Part shown: positions 56,802-64,000 of the stretch, one piece after another | Layout of the letters: every line of letters begins with the position of its first letter | How positions within the stretch are numbered: position 1 is the first letter of the stretch | NCBI RefSeq assembly: GCF_001269655.1 | Contig: NZ_LHVE01000001.1 | Span: forward strand, 124,001 to 188,000 | Direction of reading: 5' to 3' | Length of the DNA: 64,000 nt | Source: Pseudomonas thivervalensis | GTDB lineage: Bacteria > Pseudomonadota > Gammaproteobacteria > Pseudomonadales > Pseudomonadaceae | Translations under genes and position numbers: made by a program | Notes under the pieces: model-generated | Told to the model about the DNA's origin: nothing | Database searches by the model: none | The model's input: the letters and a program-made list of their open reading frames with translations, nothing else

Positions 56802-58193
56802 TCAATCGGACTCATCGGCCGAACCCTGGCTGCTGTCGCCGAAGGTCAGGCCGTGCTTGCGCAACTTGTCGTGCAGGGTCTTGCGGGGAATGCCCAGGGC
56901 TTCGGCCAGGCTGCGTACCGAGCTGTGGGGACGGGTCAGTTCGGCGGCGATGAGGGTTTTCTCGAAGTTTTCCACCTGCTCGCTCAAGCCGCCGCTGACC
57001 AACTCCACCGGTGCGCCGGGGTTGCCGTCGGGCGCGCTGTTGTCCAGGGCCAGCTCCAGGCCCAGGGCAAAGCGCTCGGCGGCGTTCTGCAGTTCCCGGA
57101 CGTTGCCCGGCCAGCTGTGGCGCAGCAGCAAAGCCCGGTGCGCCGGCTGCAGTTCGTGGGGCGGCAGGCCGTGGCGAGCGCTGGCTTCGTTGGCGAAATG
57201 CTGGAACAGCATCAGCGCATCCTCGCCCCGTTCGCGCAACGGCGGTATGCGCAGCGGCGCGACGTTGAGACGGTAATACAGGTCGGCGCGAAAACGCCCT
57301 TGATCGGCGGCCTGGCGCAGGTCTTCCTTGGTCGCGGCGATGACGCGGATATCCAGTGGGATCTGTTGATTGCCCCCCAGCCGCTCCACCATGCGTTCCT
57401 GCAACAGACGCAGCAACTTGACCTGGACATCCAGGCTCATGCTTTCGATTTCATCCAGAAACAGCGTGCCGCCGTTGGCGAACTCGAACTTGCCGATGCG
57501 GCGTTTCTGCGCGCCAGTAAAAGCACCGGGTTCGTGACCGAACAGCTCGCTTTCCACCACCGACTCGGCGAGCGCCCCGGCATTGATCGCCACGAAGGGG
57601 CCGTTGCGTCGTCCCGAGAGGTCGTGCAGGGCACGGGCGACGACTTCCTTGCCGGCGCCGGTTTCACCGAGGATCAGCACGTCGGCGCGGGTGGCGGCCA
57701 GTGCACCGATCTGCTCGCGCAGACGTAGCATCGGGGGGGATTGGCCCACCAGACGGGCGCTGAGCTCATGGCGATCACTCAGGGCCAGGCGCAGGCTGCG
57801 GTTGTCCAGCACCAGGCGGCGCAAGGCCAGGGCGCGGCGTACGCTGTCGAGCAGATGATCGCTGGCGAACGGTTTTTCCAAGAAGTCGTAGGCCCCGGCG
57901 CGCATCGCCTGCACCGCCAGCGGCACGTCACCGTGGCCGGTGATCAGCAGCACGGGCAGTTCCGGGTCCTGGGCGTGGAGTTCGCCCAGCAGTTCCAGGC
58001 CGTCCATACCCGGCATGCGAATATCACTGACCACCACCCCCGGCCAGTCACGGGGCAGTTGCCCGGCTACGCCCTTGGCTTCGGCCAGGGGCAGGATTTT
58101 CAGGCCGGCCAGGTCGAGGGTCTGGCTCAAGGCCTGACGCAGATGGGGATCGTCATCGATCAGCACCACCTCAATCCGGTTATCGATGGTCAT
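56802..58193 (-). CDS. dctD: C4-dicarboxylate response regulator DctD (NtrC type)
   Basis: A 463-residue sigma-54 activator: receiver domain (about 5-125) with Asp57 (VVSDIRMPGMDGL), AAA+ domain (about 150-385) with GETGAGKE, the sigma-54-contacting GAFTGA loop and FLDEIESM, and a C-terminal Fis-type HTH (about 415-460, SSVRSLAEALGIPRKTLHDK). Its start overlaps the dctB stop by 4 nt. It activates C4-dicarboxylate uptake genes, which are not in this window. Confidence 0.93.
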   Translation of the reverse strand: MTIDNRIEVVLIDDDPHLRQALSQTLDLAGLKILPLAEAKGVAGQLPRDWPGVVVSDIRMPGMDGLELLGELHAQDPELPVLLITGHGDVPLAVQAMRAGAYDFLEKPFASDHLLDSVRRALALRRLVLDNRSLRLALSDRHELSARLVGQSPPMLRLREQIGALAATRADVLILGETGAGKEVVARALHDLSGRRNGPFVAINAGALAESVVESELFGHEPGAFTGAQKRRIGKFEFANGGTLFLDEIESMSLDVQVKLLRLLQERMVERLGGNQQIPLDIRVIAATKEDLRQAADQGRFRADLYYRLNVAPLRIPPLRERGEDALMLFQHFANEASARHGLPPHELQPAHRALLLRHSWPGNVRELQNAAERFALGLELALDNSAPDGNPGAPVELVSGGLSEQVENFEKTLIAAELTRPHSSVRSLAEALGIPRKTLHDKLRKHGLTFGDSSQGSADESD

Positions 58194-60004
58194 ACACTTC
58201 GGTCCTCGGACGGTTGCAGGCTCACCCCGGGTGCTCCGGCGCGTAGCTTCAGGGTGATCAAGGCGCCGCCTTCCTTGTGGTTGGAGAACGACAATTCGCC
58301 ACCGAAGGCGCGCATCAGGGTGTCGCAGATCGCCAACCCCAGGCCAAGGCCCTGGGTGCGCGTCTTGGTGGTGTAGAAGGGCTCGCCGGCGCGGCCCAGG
58401 GCTTCCATGCAGAATCCCGGGCCGTTATCGCGGATGTACAGGTTGACGCCGGTTTCGGTGGCCTGGGCACTGAGCCAGAGTTTGCGCGGCGGACCTTTTT
58501 CGGTGAGCGCATCGAGGGCGTTGGCCAACAGGTTGCCGAGTACCTGGCGCAGGCGGGTTTCACCGGCCTCGACCCACAGCGTGGCGGCCGGCAGGTCGCG
58601 GATCAGTTCCACTTCCATGCTGCGCCGGCGTTTGGCAAGCAGCGCCAGGGCATCGTCCAGCGCTGGCTGCAGGGCGACGCTTTCCGGGGCGTGTCGGTCG
58701 CGGCGGGCGAAGGCGCGCAGGTGGGCGATGATTGACGCCATGCGCCCGGTCAGTTCGCTGATCAGCTTGAGGTTGCCGCGGGCATCCTCGGTGCGTTGAT
58801 GGTCGAGCAGGATCTCGGCGTTTTCCGCGTAGCTGCGAATCGCCGCCAGTGGCTGGTTGAGCTCGTGGCTGATGCTCGCCGACATGGTGCCCAGGGCCGA
58901 CAGCTTGCCGGCCTGCACCAGGTCATCCTGGGCACGGACCAATTCCTGCTGGGCCTGCTCGCGCTCCAGCACTTCCTGCTTCAAACGTCGGTTCAGCCCC
59001 TCCAAGTCGCTGGTCCGTTCGGCCACCCGGCCCTCCAGCTCGTGACGGGCCTTGGCTTCGAAGGCGATCCGATCCAGATAATGGCGCCGGCGTTGCATCA
59101 TCAACCCGAGCAACAGCATCAAGACCAGCAAGGCCGCGCCACCGGTGGCGACCACGGTGCGCACCGGACGGTCGATCAGCGTGCGCGGGGCGAGAATGCT
59201 CACGCTCCAGCCGGTCTCTTCGATGGATTGGGTCTGGGTCAGCCAGGCGTTGGCATCCAGGTTCAGCGGCTTGGGGTCGCGGGTTGGATACGGTTGTACC
59301 GCGCTGATGGCCTTGCGCTCGTCGTCACTGAGCGGCCGGGTCGCGCGAAACCGCCATTCCTGGCGCGACGTGAGGATGACCACGCCATTGTGGTCGGTCA
59401 CCAGCAACTGTTCCGGGGTCTTGCCCCACAGGCTTTCGGTGTGGTCGAGGTCGACCTTGACTACCAGCACGCCGATGACTTTTTCGCGGTCGTGCACGGC
59501 GGCGGCGAAGAAATAACCGCGCTTGGCCGAGGTCGTGCCCAAACCGAAGAAACGGCCCAGGCGCCCGGCCATGGCTTCGATGAAGTACGGCCGGAAAGCG
59601 AAATTGCGCCCGACGAAACTGTCGTGCTTGTCCCAGTTCGACGCGGCCAGGGTCTTGCCGGAAGGGTCCATCAGGTACATGACTTCGGCGCCGGTCTGGG
59701 CGCTGATGTTTTTCAGCAGCCGGTTGGCGTTGCCTTGAGTGACGCCGTCGTCCGGGGCCGACAAGGCGGCGCGCAAGGCCGGCAACTCGCCGAGGATTTG
59801 TGGCAACACCTCATAGCGGTGCAACGTGCCCAGCAGGTTGGCGACGTAAAGGTCCAGGGTCTGGCGGTTCTGGCCAGCCAGTTCGCTGCGGTAATAACGC
59901 TCGGCCAGGTGCTCCAACGGCCACAGCAACGGCGCCAGGCACAGCGCGAGCAAGGCCAGGCTGCGCCAGCGGGGTCTGCGGGGAAGGGTGGAGTTCATGA
60001 GCAT
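58190..60004 (-). CDS. dctB: C4-dicarboxylate sensor kinase DctB
   Basis: A 604-residue sensor kinase. Two transmembrane segments (about 15-30 and 284-303) flank a long periplasmic double-Cache-like sensor domain (about 35-280). The kinase part has the H-box SISHELNQPLAAIRSYAENA, preceded by a coiled-coil signalling helix, and an ATPase domain (VLGNLLANALDALTEKG, DNGPGFCMEALG, GLGLGLAICDTLM). It pairs with DctD. The start at the ATG complementary to 60002-60004 is uncertain by two codons. Confidence 0.93.
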   Translation of the reverse strand: MLMNSTLPRRPRWRSLALLALCLAPLLWPLEHLAERYYRSELAGQNRQTLDLYVANLLGTLHRYEVLPQILGELPALRAALSAPDDGVTQGNANRLLKNISAQTGAEVMYLMDPSGKTLAASNWDKHDSFVGRNFAFRPYFIEAMAGRLGRFFGLGTTSAKRGYFFAAAVHDREKVIGVLVVKVDLDHTESLWGKTPEQLLVTDHNGVVILTSRQEWRFRATRPLSDDERKAISAVQPYPTRDPKPLNLDANAWLTQTQSIEETGWSVSILAPRTLIDRPVRTVVATGGAALLVLMLLLGLMMQRRRHYLDRIAFEAKARHELEGRVAERTSDLEGLNRRLKQEVLEREQAQQELVRAQDDLVQAGKLSALGTMSASISHELNQPLAAIRSYAENAEILLDHQRTEDARGNLKLISELTGRMASIIAHLRAFARRDRHAPESVALQPALDDALALLAKRRRSMEVELIRDLPAATLWVEAGETRLRQVLGNLLANALDALTEKGPPRKLWLSAQATETGVNLYIRDNGPGFCMEALGRAGEPFYTTKTRTQGLGLGLAICDTLMRAFGGELSFSNHKEGGALITLKLRAGAPGVSLQPSEDRSV

Positions 60005-60066
60005 CGGGCGCCTGTGGTGACAGGCGTATTATGCCTAGTTGCCTCGCAAATACTATTTGTAAGGCC

Positions 60067-60951
60067 TTACCAGGCTTGTCCGGCAAGACACTGCTGCAAC
60101 GCGCTTCGCCAGTCGGGTTGGCTCACTGCCCATTCCTTGAGCAGGCGGGTGCAATCCAGACGCGAGTTCAGCGGTCGAGGGGCTGGCGTCGGGTAAGCGC
60201 TGGACGCGATGGGCTCCAGCAGCGCACACGGCTTGTGTCGTTCGAGCAGGTTTTCGCCAATGGCCTGGGCGAAACCGAACCAGGACGTCTCGCCCCGGGC
60301 CGTCAGGTGATACGTGCCCCAGGCTCCGGCTTGACCGGCCTGCCAGCGCTCGATCAGTTGGGCGGTGCTGTCGGCAATGGTGCCCGCCCAGGTCGGTGCG
60401 CCAATCTGATCGGCGACCACCCGCAGCTGCGGTCTTTCCTGTAGCAGGCGCTGCATGATCAACAGGAAATTGCGGCCTTCGGTGGAATACACCCAACTGG
60501 TGCGCAGAATCAGGTGCTGGCCGCCAGCCTGGCGGATGGCATCTTCGCCGGCCAGTTTGCTGCGCCCGTAGACACTCAGCGGGTTGGGCGTGTCGTCCTC
60601 GGTGTAGGGGGCGGGCTTGAGGCCATCGAAAACGTAGTCGGTGGAGTAGTGGATCAACGGGATGCCCAGCTCGACCGCTGCCTGGGCCAGGATGCCCGGT
60701 GCCGTGGCATTGATGGCGAACGCCCGTTCCGGCTCGCTTTCGGCCTGGTCGACGGCCGTGTGTGCGGCGGCATTGATGATCAGGCCGGGCCTCAGGACCG
60801 CGATGGGCGCGCGCAGGGAATCTGGTTGCGCCAGGTCGAGCTGGTCGCTGCCGCGTACGAGCAATTCGCCCATGCCGGACAGGCGCGACTGGAGCGCCCG
60901 GGAAACCTGGCCATTCTGGCCAATGATCAGGATGCGCAAGGGAGCACTCAT
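60067..60951 (-). CDS. rfbD: dTDP-4-dehydrorhamnose reductase
   Basis: A 294-residue SDR-type enzyme making dTDP-L-rhamnose in the last step of the pathway. It has the NAD(P) loop IIGQNGQVSRAL, the segment NAAAHTAVDQAESEPERAFA and the catalytic YxxxK in VYGRSKLAGEDAIR. The start overlaps the end of rfbC by 4 nt. Last gene of rfbBACD. Confidence 0.94.
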   Translation of the reverse strand: MSAPLRILIIGQNGQVSRALQSRLSGMGELLVRGSDQLDLAQPDSLRAPIAVLRPGLIINAAAHTAVDQAESEPERAFAINATAPGILAQAAVELGIPLIHYSTDYVFDGLKPAPYTEDDTPNPLSVYGRSKLAGEDAIRQAGGQHLILRTSWVYSTEGRNFLLIMQRLLQERPQLRVVADQIGAPTWAGTIADSTAQLIERWQAGQAGAWGTYHLTARGETSWFGFAQAIGENLLERHKPCALLEPIASSAYPTPAPRPLNSRLDCTRLLKEWAVSQPDWRSALQQCLAGQAW

Positions 60952-61493
60952 GGGAACAGGTCAGCCTCGTGCAAGGCCTTGCCGTTCTGGTCCTTGGCCG
61001 AGAGGATCGGCGCGCCTTCCAGTTCCCAATCGATGGCCAGTTGTGGATCGTCCCAGCGAATGCAGCGTTCGGCCGAGGGCGCGTAGTAATTGGTGGTCTT
61101 GTAGAGAAAGTCCGCTGACTCGCTCAACACGACGAAGCCGTGGGCAAACCCTGGCGGGACCCACAGCTGCCGATGGTTCTGCGCCGACAGGCGAACGCCT
61201 GCCCATTGGCCGAAGGTCGGTGAACTGCGGCGAATGTCCACCGCGATATCCAGCACCTCCCCGGCGGTGACGCGCACGAGTTTTCCCTGGGCCTGTTCGA
61301 TCTGATAGTGCAGGCCCCGCAGCACACCCCGGGTGGAACGTGAATGGTTGTCCTGGACGAACGGCAGGGTGCTGCCGGTCGCCTCGGCGAACGCCCGGGC
61401 ATTGAAGCTTTCGTAGAAAAACCCCCGATCGTCGCCGAAGACTTTCGGTTCGATGATCAGGACGTCCGGTAAAGAAGTGGCGATGACGTTCAA
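60948..61493 (-). CDS. rfbC: dTDP-4-dehydrorhamnose 3,5-epimerase
   Basis: A 181-residue cupin-fold epimerase. The catalytic region is [20 protein letters not shown] and the fold core includes [20 protein letters not shown] and [13 protein letters not shown]. 4-nt overlap with rfbA at its start and with rfbD at its end. Confidence 0.95.
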   Translation of the reverse strand: MNVIATSLPDVLIIEPKVFGDDRGFFYESFNARAFAEATGSTLPFVQDNHSRSTRGVLRGLHYQIEQAQGKLVRVTAGEVLDIAVDIRRSSPTFGQWAGVRLSAQNHRQLWVPPGFAHGFVVLSESADFLYKTTNYYAPSAERCIRWDDPQLAIDWELEGAPILSAKDQNGKALHEADLFP

Positions 61494-62365
61494 GGTTTTT
61501 CTCCGGCGATCTTGAACAGGTACTGGCCGTAGCCGGTCTTGCCAAAATACTGGGCGCGCTCAAGGATGTGCTCGCGGCTGACCCAACCTCGCTGGTAGGC
61601 AATTTCTTCCAGGCATGCCACTTTCAGGCCTTGGCGATGTTCGATGGTCTGCACGTACTGCGAGGCTTCCAGCAGGCTGTCGTGGGTGCCGGTGTCCAGC
61701 CAGGCGAAACCACGGCCGAAGCGCTCGACGTGCAGGTCGCCGCGTTGCAGGTACGCATTGTTGACGTCGGTGATTTCCAGCTCGCCGCGTTTGGATGGCT
61801 TGATGGCCTTGGCGATCTCGATCACGTGGTTGTCGTAGAAATACAGGCCGGTCACCGCGTAGCTGGATTTGGGCTCGGTGGGTTTTTCTTCGATGGACAT
61901 CGCCTGCCCTTCAGGATCGAAGTCGATCACGCCAAATCGCTCGGGGTCCTTGACCCAGTAGCCGAACACCGTTGCGCCACTTGGCCGGTTGATGGCCATC
62001 TGTAATTGCTCGCCGAAATACTGGCCGTGAAAAATGTTGTCACCCAGGATCAGGCACACCGAGTCGCTGCCAATGAACTGCTCGCCGATCAGGAACGCCT
62101 GGGCCAGGCCATCGGGCGACGGCTGCTCGGCATAGCTGAATTTCACGCCAAACTGCTGGCCGTCGCCCAACAGGTTGCGGTATTGCGGCAGATCCTGGGG
62201 AGTGGAAATCACCAGGATATCCTTGATGCCTGCGAGCATTAGCACCGAGATCGGGTAATAAATCATCGGTTTGTCATAAATCGGCAAGAGCTGCTTGGAA
62301 ACCCCGAGGGTAATCGGGTGCAGGCGGGTGCCGGAACCGCCGGCCAGGACAATACCTTTCATCAT
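61490..62365 (-). CDS. rfbA: Glucose-1-phosphate thymidylyltransferase
   Basis: A 291-residue RmlA-type nucleotidyltransferase that makes dTDP-glucose from dTTP and glucose 1-phosphate. The nucleotide loop is [20 protein letters not shown] near the N terminus. I chose the ATG complementary to 62363-62365 because it overlaps the rfbB TGA as ATGA; the next codon is also ATG. Confidence 0.95.
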   Translation of the reverse strand: MMKGIVLAGGSGTRLHPITLGVSKQLLPIYDKPMIYYPISVLMLAGIKDILVISTPQDLPQYRNLLGDGQQFGVKFSYAEQPSPDGLAQAFLIGEQFIGSDSVCLILGDNIFHGQYFGEQLQMAINRPSGATVFGYWVKDPERFGVIDFDPEGQAMSIEEKPTEPKSSYAVTGLYFYDNHVIEIAKAIKPSKRGELEITDVNNAYLQRGDLHVERFGRGFAWLDTGTHDSLLEASQYVQTIEHRQGLKVACLEEIAYQRGWVSREHILERAQYFGKTGYGQYLFKIAGEKP

Positions 62366-63444
62366 GCAATTGCATCCTTGTCGTCGAGCGAGCCCAGGCG
62401 CTCGCCCTGATAACTGCCGTCCTGGACACGCTGGCACCACAGCAGGTTTTCCAGATACCACTGCACTGTCTTGCGCAGCCCGGTTTCGAAGGTTTCTTGA
62501 GGTGTCCAGCCCAGCTCCCGTTCGATCTTGCTGGCGTCGATGGCGTAGCGCAGGTCATGACCGGGACGATCCTGGACGAAGCTGATCAGGTCGGCATAGT
62601 GCTCGATGCCTTCGGGTTTGCATGGCGCCAGTTCTTCGAGCAGCGTGCAGATGCTGCGCACCACATCGATGTTTTTCTGCTCGTTGTGCCCGCCAATGTT
62701 GTATGTCTCGCCGACCGCACCCTGGGTGACGACTTTGAGCAGCGCACGGGCATGGTCTTCAACGAACAGCCAGTCGCGCACTTGCTGACCGTTGCCATAG
62801 ACCGGCAGCGGTTTACCGGCCAGCGCGTTGAGAATCACCAGGGGAATCAGTTTCTCGGGGAAGTGAAACGGCCCGTAGTTGTTCGAACAGTTGGTCAACA
62901 GCACAGGCAAGCCGTAGGTGCGTTGCCAGGCGCGGACCAAGTGATCGGACGCCGCCTTGCTCGCCGAATACGGTGAGCTGGGGGCATAGGCGGTGGTTTC
63001 GGTGAACAGCTCATCCACGCCGTGCAAGTCGCCATACACCTCGTCGGTGGAGATGTGGTGGAAGCGAAACCCGCGCTTCTGCGGTTCGGCCAGGGCCTGC
63101 CAATAAGCGCGGGTGGCTTCCAGCAGGTTGTAGGTGCCCACGATGTTGGTCTGGATGAAGGCCGCCGGGCCATCGATGGAGCGGTCCACATGGGACTCGG
63201 CCGCCAAGTGCATGATGGCGTCAGGCTTGAATCGCGCCAGCACCGCACTGACGGTCGCCTGATCGACGATATCGGCCTGGACGAACTCGTAGCGGCTGTC
63301 GTGATCGATGCTGCTCAGGGACTCGAGATTGCCAGCGTACGTCAGCTTGTCGAGGTTCAGGACCTGATGCTCGGTGTCGAGAATCAAGTGCCGTATGAGC
63401 GCCGAACCGATGAAGCCAGCACCGCCAGTGATGAGAATGCGCAT
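62362..63444 (-). CDS. rfbB: dTDP-glucose 4,6-dehydratase
   Basis: A 360-residue extended SDR enzyme. It has the NAD loop [16 protein letters not shown] at the N terminus, the TDEVYGDL motif, and catalytic YxxxK in [18 protein letters not shown] chose the ATG complementary to 63442-63444, giving [10 protein letters not shown]. It is the first gene of rfbBACD, which supplies dTDP-L-rhamnose for surface polysaccharide. Confidence 0.95.
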   Translation of the reverse strand: MRILITGGAGFIGSALIRHLILDTEHQVLNLDKLTYAGNLESLSSIDHDSRYEFVQADIVDQATVSAVLARFKPDAIMHLAAESHVDRSIDGPAAFIQTNIVGTYNLLEATRAYWQALAEPQKRGFRFHHISTDEVYGDLHGVDELFTETTAYAPSSPYSASKAASDHLVRAWQRTYGLPVLLTNCSNNYGPFHFPEKLIPLVILNALAGKPLPVYGNGQQVRDWLFVEDHARALLKVVTQGAVGETYNIGGHNEQKNIDVVRSICTLLEELAPCKPEGIEHYADLISFVQDRPGHDLRYAIDASKIERELGWTPQETFETGLRKTVQWYLENLLWCQRVQDGSYQGERLGSLDDKDAIA

Positions 63445-63652
63445 CCAGTTAAGCCTTTTTTCCGTGGTACGACAAAGCATAGGAGCATAGCTTGTCGGCA
63501 TAGCGGGAGCGGTGCAAACGAATATGCCATCCACACACCGCCTCTACAGCGTCTTGGGAGGACTGTGCATATTTTTGAACAGGGGGGTTGCTTATTCCCT
63601 CGACTCAGTGGCGAGATAGGCATCCGAACAAAACCACTTCAGGGGTCGTTGT

Positions 63653-64000
63653 ATGCCACTCGCTACGTTGGTTCACCGTGCCAGTTTGCCAAGCCCACAG
63701 ATCAGCGCCGAGCAAGCGCTGGTGCTGCTGCGCTCGAATTACGGACTCAGCGGCGACCTGCGACCCCTTGGCAGCAACCAGGACCTCAACTACCGCGTCG
63801 ACAGCGAGCGCGGGCGCTTTGTGTTGAAAATTTGCCACGGCGACTACGCTGTCCAGGAAATCCAGGCCCAACATGCTGCCCTCAAGCAATTGGCCGGACA
63901 CGACGCGGTGAAAGTGCCACAGGTCATTGCGGCCATTAATGGGCAGGACTTGCTGACCTTGGACGTCGACGGCCAAGCGGTTCATATGCGCCTGCTGGAG
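63653..64000 (+). CDS. Aminoglycoside-phosphotransferase-like kinase, N-terminal part (cut by window edge)
   Basis: The first 116 codons of a protein that begins MPLATLVHRASLPSPQISAE and has an APH-like kinase N-lobe: LRPLGSNQDLNYRVDSERGR followed by FVLKICHGDY, where the lysine is the candidate ATP-binding residue. In Pseudomonas this N terminus often belongs to a long fusion of kinase, peptidase and class III aminotransferase domains, or to a stand-alone kinase; the window ends before this can be told. It is divergent from rfbB. Confidence 0.7.
   Translation, partial: MPLATLVHRASLPSPQISAEQALVLLRSNYGLSGDLRPLGSNQDLNYRVDSERGRFVLKICHGDYAVQEIQAQHAALKQLAGHDAVKVPQVIAAINGQDLLTLDVDGQAVHMRLLE

Overview
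The window is a stretch of ordinary chromosome from a fluorescent Pseudomonas, most likely of the P. fluorescens group. This rests on gene content and protein character (serA beside a D-2-hydroxyglutarate dehydrogenase, SfnB paralogues, RimB/RimK, a gammaproteobacterial GshA of 527 residues, rfbBACD) and on about twenty intergenic palindromic REP/REPIN elements of the kinds typical of that group. I see no prophage, insertion sequence, CRISPR array, rRNA or tRNA. Both edges cut genes: ilvA at the left and a kinase-like gene at the right.

Layout. 1-7.1 kb: ilvA start, rpiA, two tandem SdiA-regulated-type proteins, an FAH-family hydrolase, a D-2-hydroxyglutarate dehydrogenase divergent from serA with a 34-bp palindrome between them. 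7.1-16 kb: two small secreted proteins, then a leftward sulfur-scavenging cluster (22-codon leader ORF, two SfnB-type flavoproteins, a DszA/NtaA-type monooxygenase, a MetQ-MetN-MetI importer, a methyltransferase). 16-21 kb: an Ig-like-fold protein of unknown role, then a cystine importer (TcyJ-TcyL-TcyN) with D-cysteine desulfhydrase. 21-26.5 kb: BetT choline transporter with a candidate BetI operator, an SDR/LysR divergent pair and an aldo/keto reductase. 26.7-35.2 kb: tauABCD, gshA, a thioesterase and tex. 35.5-43 kb: ompR-envZ, rimB-rimK, hslR, hslO, pckA. 43-49 kb: DUF1493 protein, subtilase-like lipoprotein, RecQ-family helicase, 3-hydroxyacyl-CoA dehydrogenase with thioesterase, glycine-zipper protein. 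49-60 kb: FdhF/YdeP-type oxidoreductase with FdhD, a LysR regulator, Kbp, yrfG, nudE-cysQ, a thioesterase, dctB-dctD. 60-64 kb: rfbBACD and the cut kinase-like gene.

Two themes stand out. The first is sulfur: oxidative desulfurisation and import (8-16 kb), cystine and D-cysteine use (17-21 kb), taurine use (27-30 kb), glutathione synthesis (30.6-32.2 kb) and PAP removal by CysQ (55 kb). The second is conserved gammaproteobacterial synteny: tex, ompR, envZ, hslR, hslO and pckA, plus yrfG and nudE, are also neighbours in Escherichia coli; here Pseudomonas-specific genes have been inserted between them.

The best candidates for something undescribed are the translationally coupled 22-codon leader ORF ahead of the sulfur operon, the 34-bp palindrome shared by the metabolically coupled D2HGDH and SerA genes, and a composite repeat in which one REP type always sits inside the loop of another. 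All functions are assigned by reading protein sequences; no database search was run.
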